23,901 bases of DNA from JAAYZK01 sp964535025. Lineage in GTDB: Bacteria > Planctomycetota > Phycisphaerae > SM23-33 > FEN-1343. The DNA lies in contig CAZHRW010000212.1 in the NCBI GenBank assembly GCA_964535025.1, positions 1 to 23,901 on the forward strand. Direction: 5' to 3'. The notes beneath the pieces were generated by a model that had not been told where the DNA came from, ran no database searches, and was given only the letters and a program-made list of their open reading frames with translations. The translations under genes were made by a program, and so were the position numbers. Positions within the stretch are counted from its first letter, which is position 1; every line of letters starts with the position of its first letter. Below, piece after piece: positions 1 to 7,002 of the stretch.

Positions 1-116
1 GCGATCCAATGAAAACAGGCTCCCTGGCGGGGAAGGCGTCTGGAGCACCCTCGCTGAGCCCAATAACCATAGGCCTTCCGCAACAACGCAACCGGCTCGG
101 CCACACCGACGCCGGC

Positions 117-144
117 TTGACAGACGACCCGCGCGTGGTACAAT
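117..144 (+). promoter_or_regulatory. Sigma70-type promoter of the dockerin-domain protein gene
   Basis: A perfect -35 hexamer TTGACA (117-122) is followed after 16 nt by TACAAT (139-144), which is preceded by an extended -10 TG (136-137). Transcription would start near 151, about 50 nt before the ATG at 203. The rest of 1-202 shows no gene that I can support. Confidence 0.7.
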
Positions 145-202
145 CGTTCCAATCTCTTCGGGGACAGCAGCCGGTACCATGACATCAGACTGAGGGCACG
201 CT

Positions 203-1270
203 ATGAACCGCAGGACGCGAACGCTCGGGTGGATCTGCACGCTGGTGCTTCTGACGGCCACCGCCGCACAGGCCGCGGGGATCCTCATCGACCACGAAGA
301 CACCGACATCACCGCCGTCCACACGGCGGCGCTGCAGAACGCCAAGGACACGCTCCACATCGCCTACGGGCACACCTCGCACGGCAGCCAGGTGACGACG
401 GGGATGAGCGGCCTGGTCGGCTTCGCCAACGGCGGCGGGAAGGGCCTGTCGCTGCCGACGAACTTCTTCGCCTGGAACCACGGCGGCTCGGGCGGGGCGC
501 TGGACCTTCACGATTACTTCATGGCCGGCGACCTGGGCAACCCCGACCGCACGACGTGGGCGGCCCGCACGCGGCAATATCTCGACAACCCCGCCAACGC
601 CGACGTCAACGTCGTCCTATGGTCGTGGTGCGGGCAGGCCGACACGACCGCCGCGAACATCGACCTGTACCTGGGCCTCATGAACCAACTGGAGGCCGAG
701 TACCCCAACGTCCACTTCGTCTACATGACCGGCCACGTCAACGGCTGCGCGACCACCGGCAACCTGTTCCTGCGGAACCGGCAGATCCGCCAATACTGCC
801 TCCTCAACGACAAGATCCTCTACGACTTCGCCGACATCGAAAGCTGGGATCCCGACGGCGCCTACTACGGCGACAAGCTGGTCAACGACTACTGCGCGTA
901 CGACTCCGACGGCTACGGCACCCGCGACCGGAACTGGGCGCTGGACTGGCAGAACAGCCATACCCTCGGCGCCGACTGGTACAACTGCTCATCCGCCCAC
1001 AGCCTCCCGCTCAACGCCAATCGGAAGGCCTACGCCGCGTGGTCCCTGTTCGCCCAGATCGCGGCTACCTTCCATCACGGCCTGCCGGGCGACGCCGATG
1101 AGGACGGGGACGTCGACCTCGACGATTTCGCACGCCTGAAGGTCCACTTCGGCACCCCCGGCGGCGCCGCCTGGGGCCAGGGCGACTTCAACGGCGACGG
1201 CGCCGTCAACCTCGACGACTTCATGATCCTCAAGGAGCACTTCGGCACCGCGGCCGGCGCGAAGGACTGA
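203..1270 (+). CDS. Secreted protein with C-terminal dockerin-like repeats (possible SGNH-type hydrolase)
   Basis: 355 residues. The N-terminus (RR, then hydrophobic WICTLVLLTATA, then AQA-A) is a Sec signal peptide with likely cleavage near residue 24, so the protein is exported. Residues about 35-290 form one domain with motifs YGHTSHGSQ, WSWCGQ and YMTGH and several Trp, Cys and His residues. The order Ser-containing loop, Gly/Asn loop, late His (SSAHSLP) is reminiscent of SGNH/GDSL hydrolases, but this assignment is weak. The C-terminus has two EF-hand-like loops, DADEDGDVDLDD and DFNGDGAVNLDD, each followed by a short helix ending in HFG; this is the type I dockerin layout common in planctomycete exported proteins. 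The start is supported by GAGGG six nt upstream and the promoter at 117-144. It converges on the next gene with 12 nt between stops and no visible terminator. Confidence 0.8.
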   Translation: MNRRTRTLGWICTLVLLTATAAQAAGILIDHEDTDITAVHTAALQNAKDTLHIAYGHTSHGSQVTTGMSGLVGFANGGGKGLSLPTNFFAWNHGGSGGALDLHDYFMAGDLGNPDRTTWAARTRQYLDNPANADVNVVLWSWCGQADTTAANIDLYLGLMNQLEAEYPNVHFVYMTGHVNGCATTGNLFLRNRQIRQYCLLNDKILYDFADIESWDPDGAYYGDKLVNDYCAYDSDGYGTRDRNWALDWQNSHTLGADWYNCSSAHSLPLNANRKAYAAWSLFAQIAATFHHGLPGDADEDGDVDLDDFARLKVHFGTPGGAAWGQGDFNGDGAVNLDDFMILKEHFGTAAGAKD

Positions 1271-1282
1271 CGTCCACGCCCG

Positions 1283-2332
1283 CTATCCGTCAGTGTCCAC
1301 GGTATCGGGCAGCAGCCAGCGTTCGCGCTTGATGAACCGGCCGTTTTCGAAGGTCTGGTCACAGCCGCCCGTGGCTTCGAGGTGATCGAAACAACTCCGC
1401 ATGCACCCGCGGGAGCCGCCGATGCCGTACGAGCCGTCGCCGCCCCATTCCTTCAGGCGGGCGTGGCCCTCGATGCGGTAACCGGAAGGGTCCTCGTCGG
1501 TGGGCGTCCAACGATCGAGGGACATCGGCCAGCACAGCTTGTAGGCGTTGTTCTCGGAGATTGTCTGCTCGGCGACGTTGCACCGGTAGCCGGGCAGGGA
1601 CTTGTGGATGAACGGCGAGAGCATGGGGTCCCCGCCGTGATAGCCCAGCGTGCAGCGGCCGAACTGGATGTCGGCCCACGTATAGGTCTGATCCTCGATC
1701 CGGACGGAGACGGTCTTGCCCTCGCGGACGTGCGGGATCGCGCAAGGCGAACAGCCGCCAACGCAACTCATGCAGCGGTCGCAGAGGCTGCCGGGCTCGA
1801 CGAGCGGATCGGGCGCCAGCTCGGCGTCGGTGACGATGGCGTGCAGGCGGACGCGGGGGCCGAATTTTTTCGTGATGAACACCTTCGCCCAGCCCATCTC
1901 GCCCAGCCCGGCGGCCATGCCGGCGATGCGGATCGCCAACTGGACCTCCGGCCCGACCGCCCCCGGCCGCAGGGGCGCTTCGGGCGGCTGGCGCTCGGGG
2001 ACGCCGGGATAGTACGGCACGGCTTCCCAGCCGTGATCCTCGATGAAGCACGCCAGGTCGTACATCGGCATGGGGATGAAGAAGCTGTTCAGCAGGCCGT
2101 GATAGCCGAAGTAGGTGTACGTCGGCCAGTACGTGCCCTCCTCGATCCCCCGCCAGTTGCCCCGGAGGATCCGGCGGGCGACGACGATGACGGACTTGGC
2201 TCGCGGCATGATCGACGCGGGGTGCATCCGCCGCGGCGCGTTGGCGAAGCGTTCGATGTTGGCCACGCCCACCAGGTCCAGCCCGCGGGCGATGCCGTAG
2301 TCCTTGACGGCTTGGGCGGTCAGGTCGGCCAT
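1283..2332 (-). CDS. 4Fe-4S reductase-like protein, epoxyqueuosine reductase / reductive dehalogenase-like (paralogue B)
   Basis: 349 residues. The N-terminal half (DLVGVANIERF, then HPASIMPRAKSVIV) and the block GLGEMGWAKVFITKKFGPR followed by TDAEL match the pattern of the QueG / reductive dehalogenase superfamily, whose members bind cobalamin and pass electrons from Fe-S clusters. A Cys cluster follows (C184, C187, C190, C194, C197), then scattered cysteines (227, 251, 267, 310, 314, 324) in a long C-terminal part unlike standard QueG. There is no signal peptide or Tat motif, so it should be cytosolic. The ATG at 2332 lies 2 nt after the stop of the upstream paralogue, so translational coupling is likely; the open frame runs on to 2791, but that extension overlaps the paralogue and lacks family residues. 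Fe-S reductase fold likely; substrate unknown. Confidence 0.75.
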   Translation of the reverse strand: MADLTAQAVKDYGIARGLDLVGVANIERFANAPRRMHPASIMPRAKSVIVVARRILRGNWRGIEEGTYWPTYTYFGYHGLLNSFFIPMPMYDLACFIEDHGWEAVPYYPGVPERQPPEAPLRPGAVGPEVQLAIRIAGMAAGLGEMGWAKVFITKKFGPRVRLHAIVTDAELAPDPLVEPGSLCDRCMSCVGGCSPCAIPHVREGKTVSVRIEDQTYTWADIQFGRCTLGYHGGDPMLSPFIHKSLPGYRCNVAEQTISENNAYKLCWPMSLDRWTPTDEDPSGYRIEGHARLKEWGGDGSYGIGGSRGCMRSCFDHLEATGGCDQTFENGRFIKRERWLLPDTVDTDG

Positions 2333-2334
2333 GG

Positions 2335-3207
2335 TCAGCCCTCCTGCCCGGCCAGGCGGGCGATGCCGTCGCGGCCGATCACCCACGAGGGCTTGTCGCG
2401 GAACGCCGTCACCTGCGGACGCGTGAGGGCCTCCCGCCGGTCCTGCATCAGCGAGCACGACCGCATGCACAGCGCCGCCAGCCGGTCGGGCCGTCCGGCC
2501 GGGTGGCTGGGGTTCGCCACGACGCCGTTGCGGCAGTGGGCGCAGGCGTTGGCGTCGATCGGCGCGACGGTCATGGTCTTGCCGCAGATGACCACCTCCG
2601 TCGCCGCGTCGACGTCGATGGCGTCGAACGGGCAGGCCGCCGCACACTCGCCGCAGCGGGCGCAGACCTCCCTGTCGCACAGCTCGCTCGGGGCAAGTTC
2701 GGCATCGGTGAGGATCAGCGTGACCCGCTGGCGATGGCCGAACTCGGGCGTCATCAGCTCGCCCGTCAGGCCGATCTCGCCCAGGCCGCACCGAACCGCG
2801 GCGTCAATGAAATCCACCATCACGTTCGGCGCCGGCAGGCCGGGTCTGACCGGCACGCCCATCGGCGGCGTCTCCGGCGGCAGGTCGGGCAGCGGCACGG
2901 CCTCCCAGCGGGCATCCTCGAGGAAGCTCGCCACCGCGACCGTCGCGTAGGCGAGGAACCGGTGGGGCACCCAGTTCATCGCGTAGGTGCGGTAGATGCC
3001 CAGGCTCGTGCCCTCTTCCGTCGGCCGCAGGCAGCCGCGGGTGATCCGCTTGGCCAGGGCGATCACCGACCGCGTCTCGGGGAAGATCGACGCGGGATGG
3101 TGCTCCGGCGGGATCCCCTCGAACCGCTCGACGGGGGCGATGCCGACCAGGTCCACCCCCGCCCGGCGGGCGACGTCGACGACCGACTCGGTGAATGACG
3201 ATACCAC
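2335..3207 (-). CDS. 4Fe-4S reductase-like protein, epoxyqueuosine reductase / reductive dehalogenase-like (paralogue A)
   Basis: 290 residues, GTG start at 3207 with a strong Shine-Dalgarno AAAAAGGAG 8 nt upstream. It is the first gene of a two-gene unit. Residues 19-58 (DLVGIAPVERF, HPASIFPETRSVIALAKRI) closely parallel the start of paralogue B. GLGEIGLTGELMTPEFGHR (141-159) plus TDAEL is the conserved superfamily block. Cysteines C182-x2-C185-x2-C188-x3-C192-P form a classical 4Fe-4S motif; C222-x2-C225 and C247-x3-C251 could support a second cluster. No export signal is present. The two genes share a promoter region with the divergent IclR regulator, which suggests ligand-induced expression of a catabolic or reductive function. 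True QueG proteins stand alone and are not normally under IclR control, so a tRNA-modification role looks unlikely. Substrate unknown. Confidence 0.75.
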   Translation of the reverse strand: MVSSFTESVVDVARRAGVDLVGIAPVERFEGIPPEHHPASIFPETRSVIALAKRITRGCLRPTEEGTSLGIYRTYAMNWVPHRFLAYATVAVASFLEDARWEAVPLPDLPPETPPMGVPVRPGLPAPNVMVDFIDAAVRCGLGEIGLTGELMTPEFGHRQRVTLILTDAELAPSELCDREVCARCGECAAACPFDAIDVDAATEVVICGKTMTVAPIDANACAHCRNGVVANPSHPAGRPDRLAALCMRSCSLMQDRREALTRPQVTAFRDKPSWVIGRDGIARLAGQEG

Positions 3208-3257
3208 GTGCGCGTCTCCTTTTTCTCGATCGGCCGCGATACGCCGCGATTTCGGCC

Positions 3258-3287
3258 TTGACGCGGCGGCCAGTTATACGATATTAT
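3258..3287 (+). promoter_or_regulatory. Candidate promoter of the iclR-family gene
   Basis: TTGACG (3258-3263) and TATTAT (3282-3287) are separated by 18 nt, each matching 5 of 6 consensus positions. The -10 hexamer lies inside the palindromic operator, which would allow autoregulation. For the opposite strand, TATAAT occurs at 3293-3298 (minus) but without a recognisable -35. Confidence 0.5.
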
Positions 3288-3303
3288 CGTATATTATACG
3301 ATA
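3275..3303. promoter_or_regulatory. Operator: three alternating ATACGAT half-sites in the divergent promoter region
   Basis: Half-sites are ATACGAT (3276-3282), its reverse complement ATCGTAT (3286-3292) and ATACGAT again (3296-3302), each separated by the same spacer ATT. This makes two overlapping perfect 19-bp palindromes, 3275-3293 and 3285-3303, with centres 10 bp (about one helical turn) apart. The site lies between two divergent genes, one encoding an IclR-type repressor, and covers a candidate -10 on each strand. Binding by that regulator is an inference. Confidence 0.75.
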
Positions 3304-3332
3304 TAGACGGATTATGCGCGGGAAGACCTGAT

Positions 3333-4112
3333 ATGTCAAGGAAAAGTAACCACACGCGAGCGGTCCGCACGGTGCAGTCGGTGGATCGCGCGGTGGCGAT
3401 CCTGGAGCGGCTGGCGGGCTCGCGGGCGGGGCTGTCGCTGACGGAGTTGGCCGGCGCGCTGCACCTGGCGCCGCAGACGGCCCAGAGCCTGCTGCGGACG
3501 CTTCAGCATCACGCGTGGGTCGCCCAGGCGTCGGCGCGGGGGCGGTATCGCCTCGGCCCGGCGGCCGGGGAGGTGGTTCGCCGCTGGCACGACGGGCAGG
3601 ACCGCGCGGCCCTGGCCGAGCCGCTGGTCACCGAGTTGGGGCGCCGGCTGGCCGAGTACGTCATCCTCACCGAGTGGGCCGGCGGGGTGCTGGTGCCGCT
3701 GTTGGAGGTCCGCGCCGACCGCGAGCTGTCGGTCCGCGGCGAGGCGTACGGGCCGGAACGGCTCCACACGATGGCCACGGGCAAGCTGCTGCTGGCCATG
3801 CTCGACGCGCCGCGCCGCCGCCGGATCGTCGCCTCGCTGCCCCTGCATCGCCGCGGGCCCAACAGCGTCACGGACCGGGCGGCCCTGCTGGAGCAGTTGG
3901 AGACGATCGGTCGCGCCGGCGTGGCGATCTGCCGCGAGGAGGCCGCCGCCGGCGTCGTGGCCGTGGCGGTCGCGGTGCCCGCGCCGGCCGACAAGCCGCC
4001 GGCGGCCTTGGGCACGGCCCTGCCGCTGGCGCGGTACGATGCAGCGCGCCGCGCGGCGCTACTCGATGAACTTCAGCGAGCCGGGCGGGCGATCGCGACG
4101 GCCTGGGCGTGA
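3333..4112 (+). CDS. IclR-family transcriptional regulator
   Basis: 259 residues. The N-terminal winged helix-turn-helix (about residues 9-70: SVDRAVAILERLAG, then LSLTELAGALHLAPQTAQSL) is typical of IclR. Residues about 80-255 form the GAF-like effector domain, including LHTMATGKLLLAML and the late AICREE segment, which correspond to conserved IclR effector-domain positions. The ATG at 3333 has GGAAG 7 nt upstream; the frame is open back to 3195, but that stretch is the operator and promoter DNA. IclR proteins act as dimers or tetramers and usually control small catabolic operons, often for aromatic or carboxylic acids, together with their own gene. It is divergent from the two Fe-S reductase-like genes. 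Its 3' end overlaps the convergent methyltransferase gene by 54 bp. Confidence 0.92.
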   Translation: MSRKSNHTRAVRTVQSVDRAVAILERLAGSRAGLSLTELAGALHLAPQTAQSLLRTLQHHAWVAQASARGRYRLGPAAGEVVRRWHDGQDRAALAEPLVTELGRRLAEYVILTEWAGGVLVPLLEVRADRELSVRGEAYGPERLHTMATGKLLLAMLDAPRRRRIVASLPLHRRGPNSVTDRAALLEQLETIGRAGVAICREEAAAGVVAVAVAVPAPADKPPAALGTALPLARYDAARRAALLDELQRAGRAIATAWA

Positions 4113-5045
4113 GCGGCGCCACCACGGCCCGTCGTCATCCATCGAGATCATCGCGCACGGCGGCTTGCGGGCGCTGAAGGCCAGCAGCCCTTGCTCGTCG
4201 TGCTCGATGCGGAACCCCACCAGCCCGGCCTTCCGCAGGGCCCGCCGCCACCGCCCCACCGTCGGGTAGGCCGGCCGGTGGACCGAGTGCATCCGCCCCG
4301 CCGCGCGCAGGTGCACCTGGCGTCCGAAGGCGGAATAGAGGACCGAGTTGCCCAGCGCGAAGGCGTGGTGGGCCACCGTCTTCGGCCGTCGCCAGTCCCG
4401 CCGCCGCCCCAGCAGCCATAGCGCGTGGGCGAACGGCTCCACCTGGAGCCACAGCACCCCGCCCGGCCGCAGGCACGCCGCGGCCGACTGGAGGGCCTTG
4501 TCGATGGTGACGGCGTTGAACACCAGGCGGGAGAAGACCAGGTCGGCCGCCTCGATGCCGACCAGTTCGTGGACCGATTCGGCGTCGCCGTGGAGGATCC
4601 GCGGGGCGGGGACGTTCTCCAGGCGGGCCAGGGCCGCGCCCAGGGCGATGAACTCCCCCTGCAGCTCGAGGCCGACGGCCGAGCGGGCGGTCTGCTGGAA
4701 GCTCCACAGCCACCGGCCGTAGCTGCAGCCGACGTCCACGACGTCCTTGCCCTCGACGTAGTGCGGCCGCGGGCGCGGCGGGGGCATGCGGCGGCCGGCG
4801 TCCAGCCAGTTGCAGTACTCCTTGGCCACGTTGCCCACCAGGTACCCGCCGGTCGTCAAGAGCATCCACGGCCCCCGGCGGCTGACCAGCCCCAGCCCCT
4901 CGGCCACTGCCACGCTGGGGCGCAGGTCGCCGGGCAGGGCACTGTAGTGGTGCGTCCCGTAGTAGACCTTCCGCAGCAACTGCAGCAGGTCCCGCCCCCG
5001 CGGGCCGCCGATCGCCTCGCAGGTCTCGCTCACGCAACGGTCCAT
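4059..5045 (-). CDS. SAM-dependent methyltransferase (class I fold)
   Basis: 328 residues from the ATG at 5045, which has a purine-rich site (GAGAGGGGAG) just upstream; the frame is open to 5159, but that part looks non-coding. DVVDVGCSYGRWLW is motif I of a Rossmann-fold methyltransferase, GLELQGEF supplies the acidic residue at the end of strand 2, ADLVFSRLVFNAVT is motif II, and LRPGGVLWLQVEP is motif III. An N-terminal region of about 95 residues (YYGTHHYSALPGDL) and a C-terminal region with many Arg and His residues flank the core and may bind substrate. It lies 118 nt downstream of the radical SAM gene on the same strand, so the two may act in one pathway on a lipid, sugar or secondary metabolite. 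The last 18 codons overlap the end of the iclR gene on the other strand. Substrate not recognisable. Confidence 0.82.
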   Translation of the reverse strand: MDRCVSETCEAIGGPRGRDLLQLLRKVYYGTHHYSALPGDLRPSVAVAEGLGLVSRRGPWMLLTTGGYLVGNVAKEYCNWLDAGRRMPPPRPRPHYVEGKDVVDVGCSYGRWLWSFQQTARSAVGLELQGEFIALGAALARLENVPAPRILHGDAESVHELVGIEAADLVFSRLVFNAVTIDKALQSAAACLRPGGVLWLQVEPFAHALWLLGRRRDWRRPKTVAHHAFALGNSVLYSAFGRQVHLRAAGRMHSVHRPAYPTVGRWRRALRKAGLVGFRIEHDEQGLLAFSARKPPCAMISMDDDGPWWRRSRPGRRDRPPGSLKFIE

Positions 5046-5163
5046 CGCTCCCCTCTCTTTCGTCGCTGCCAGCGCCGGCCGTCCCCTGCAAGTATCGCGG
5101 CCGACCCCGTCCGGGGGCATCCCCTCGCCGCCGCGGCCGCTCGCCCGGGGGGCCGTCAAGGCG

Positions 5164-6660
5164 TTACAGCCCGGAGGTCTCCCCCACCCCGCGCCGGCGG
5201 CGCTGCGCCGGCCCGGTTCGCAGCATCGGCACCGCGCGGGATGGACGGCGGCGGAACGGACGCCGGACCAGCCCGGCGGCGCCGGCGACGGCGAGATACC
5301 AGATCCACCGGCCGAACACGAGGAAGGCGGTCCGGCGGAGACGACTGAGGTTGGTCCGCCGGCTCAGCAGCGAGCGGAAGAACCGCCCGCTCATGTAGCT
5401 CTTGAGGTAGGCCCGGTGCAGCAGGGCGTCCATGGCCGGTTTGGGCAGTTGCCCGAGCATGGTCGGCGAGCCGAAGTCGAAGGCGTCCCAGTCGTCGGTG
5501 GTCAGCAGCCGGTCGGCGACGGCGCGCTCGTAGAGCTGCGAGCCGGGGATGGGCGTGGCGACGGTGATCTGCACGACGTCGGCGCCGGCGGTGGGGATGA
5601 ACGCCGCCGACGTCGCCGTCTCCGCGGGCGTCTCGCCGGGCAGGCCCAGCACGAAGGTGCCCCACACGCCGATGTCGTGGGCGTGCAGCAGATCGACGGC
5701 TTGCATGATCTGCTCGATCGTCGCGCCCTTGCGCGCCTCGGCCATCAGGCGGGGGATCGGCGTTTCGATCCCCATCAGCACCGCGGCGAAGTGGGCCTTG
5801 CCCATCCATTCGACCACCTCCGGGTGGGCGACCAGCGCGTCGCCGCGGGCCTGGCACCAGAAATAGGCCTTCGACCGCCGCTGGACGATCGCACGGCAGA
5901 GCTTCTCGACGCGGCGGATGTCGGTGGCGAAGCTGTCGTCGGCGAAGTAGATCACCATGTGCTCGCCGTACCGGTCGAGCAGCGCGTCGATCTCGGCCAT
6001 GACCCGCTCGATGCTCTTGGCCCGCCACCGGCCGCGGTGGAAGTTGCGCACCGAGCAGAACGAGCAGTTGTACGGGCAGCCGCGACTGGTCTCCAGGCCC
6101 TCGACGCGGTAGGCCCCCACGCGGTAGCGGGCCCGGTCGGGCAGCAGGTCGCGCGCGGGGAAGCGGACGATGTCGAGGTCCCCGATCAGGGGCCGGTCGG
6201 CCTCGTGGCGGATGCGGTCGCCGTCCCGCCAGGAAACGCCCGCCACGCCGGCGAACCCGCCGCCGGCGAGGATCTCGCTGAGGGTCAGCTCGCCCTCCCC
6301 GCGGACGACGGCGTCGATCCCGCCGCCGGCGAGCAGCTCGTCGGGCAGGAAGGTCGCCTGCTGGCCGCCGACGATCACGCGGATGGCCGGGTTGAGCCGC
6401 TTGACGGCCTGGGCGAGGGCCGTCGAGTACTTCGTGTGCGGGGCGCTGTTGACCGTCACCCCGATCATGTCCGGCGCCTGGGCCGCCAGCCACGACGCGT
6501 GGGCCGCCACGCCGCCGGGCCGCCCGCGCATGTCGACCAACGTCACGTCGGCGTGGTCCCGCGCGTGCGCCGCCAGCGTTTCGATCCCCAGCGGACTGGT
6601 CCAGAAGAACTTCTCGTATCCCGCCCGAAGCCCCGTCGGCATCACCAGGAATAATCGCAT
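5164..6660 (-). CDS. B12-binding-type radical SAM protein
   Basis: 498 residues from the ATG at 6660 (MRLFLVMPTG); an upstream ATG at 6696 would add 12 residues without family character. Residues 1-130 resemble the cobalamin-binding domain of BchE/HpnP-like enzymes (PDMIGVTVNSAPHTKY, then VIVGGQQATFLPDE, then VVRGEGELTL), but without the DxHxxG motif. The radical SAM cluster motif CPYNCSFC sits near residue 200, followed by YFADDSF and GVWGTFVLGLPGET, typical of the TIM-barrel part. The C-terminus has a hydrophobic segment (WIWYLAVAGAAGLV) and an Arg-rich tail, suggesting membrane association. Family members catalyse methylations, cyclisations or rearrangements on unactivated carbon. The methyltransferase gene follows it. 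Specific product unknown. Confidence 0.87.
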   Translation of the reverse strand: MRLFLVMPTGLRAGYEKFFWTSPLGIETLAAHARDHADVTLVDMRGRPGGVAAHASWLAAQAPDMIGVTVNSAPHTKYSTALAQAVKRLNPAIRVIVGGQQATFLPDELLAGGGIDAVVRGEGELTLSEILAGGGFAGVAGVSWRDGDRIRHEADRPLIGDLDIVRFPARDLLPDRARYRVGAYRVEGLETSRGCPYNCSFCSVRNFHRGRWRAKSIERVMAEIDALLDRYGEHMVIYFADDSFATDIRRVEKLCRAIVQRRSKAYFWCQARGDALVAHPEVVEWMGKAHFAAVLMGIETPIPRLMAEARKGATIEQIMQAVDLLHAHDIGVWGTFVLGLPGETPAETATSAAFIPTAGADVVQITVATPIPGSQLYERAVADRLLTTDDWDAFDFGSPTMLGQLPKPAMDALLHRAYLKSYMSGRFFRSLLSRRTNLSRLRRTAFLVFGRWIWYLAVAGAAGLVRRPFRRRPSRAVPMLRTGPAQRRRRGVGETSGL

Positions 6661-6889
6661 CACCCGCACCGCCTCTCTGCAAGAAGCCCACGCCACCGGG
6701 AGGCCCTTGCCCCCTGACTTGGAAACGCCCCCTATTATTCGCGTTTCACCAGACGCCGCCCACCCTTACGGCGGAAAAGCCTGCCCCGGCCCCGCCACCT
6801 CACCACAGGACCCACTCCGGCGACTCGCGCCCGGGCCGAGCCAGACGGCATCGGGCCAACCCGGGGAATGCGACACTACTCGGCCCCCA
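6661..6889. other. Left part of the 342-bp gap upstream of the radical SAM gene
   Basis: No supportable gene. It contains one short dyad: GAAACGC at 6722-6728 and GCGTTTC at 6741-6747, flanking an AT-rich 12-nt centre. Read on the minus strand, that centre supplies AATAAT, a possible -10 for the radical SAM gene 63 nt downstream. I could not find a matching -35, so this is only a possible operator or promoter. Confidence 0.35.
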
Positions 6890-6988
6890 GGCGGTGCCCC
6901 TCCGTCATGGCGGAGTTTCAGGTTTCCGAGTTTCGGGACACGTAAACAACTCGCATTTCTTCTGTGTCCCGAAACTCGGGGCACCGCC
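6890..6988. repeat. Nested inverted repeat between tauE-like and radical SAM genes
   Basis: The inner arms are a perfect 15-bp inverted repeat, CGAGTTTCGGGACAC (6927-6941) and GTGTCCCGAAACTCG (6964-6978), with a 22-nt loop. The outer arms GGCGGTGCCCC (6890-6900) and GGGGCACCGCC (6978-6988) are also perfect. Between the left arms sits a 26-nt stretch with its own small hairpin, CTCCG (6900-6904) with CGGAG (6911-6915). No T-run follows on either strand, so it is not a standard intrinsic terminator. The GAAACTCG and TTTCGGG words recur in the elements at 14877 and 16415. Confidence 0.7.
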
Positions 6989-7002
6989 CGCCGCAAAACG
7001 CC

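Noticed and set aside
2333..2791. Upstream extension of the second reductase-like gene
   Set aside because: The extension overlaps the paralogue in another frame, is Arg-rich and lacks family residues; the ATG at 2332 fits the family start.
6890..6988. Intrinsic terminator for the tauE-like gene
   Set aside because: The arms are strong, but no T-run follows the hairpin on either strand, so it was called a repeat.
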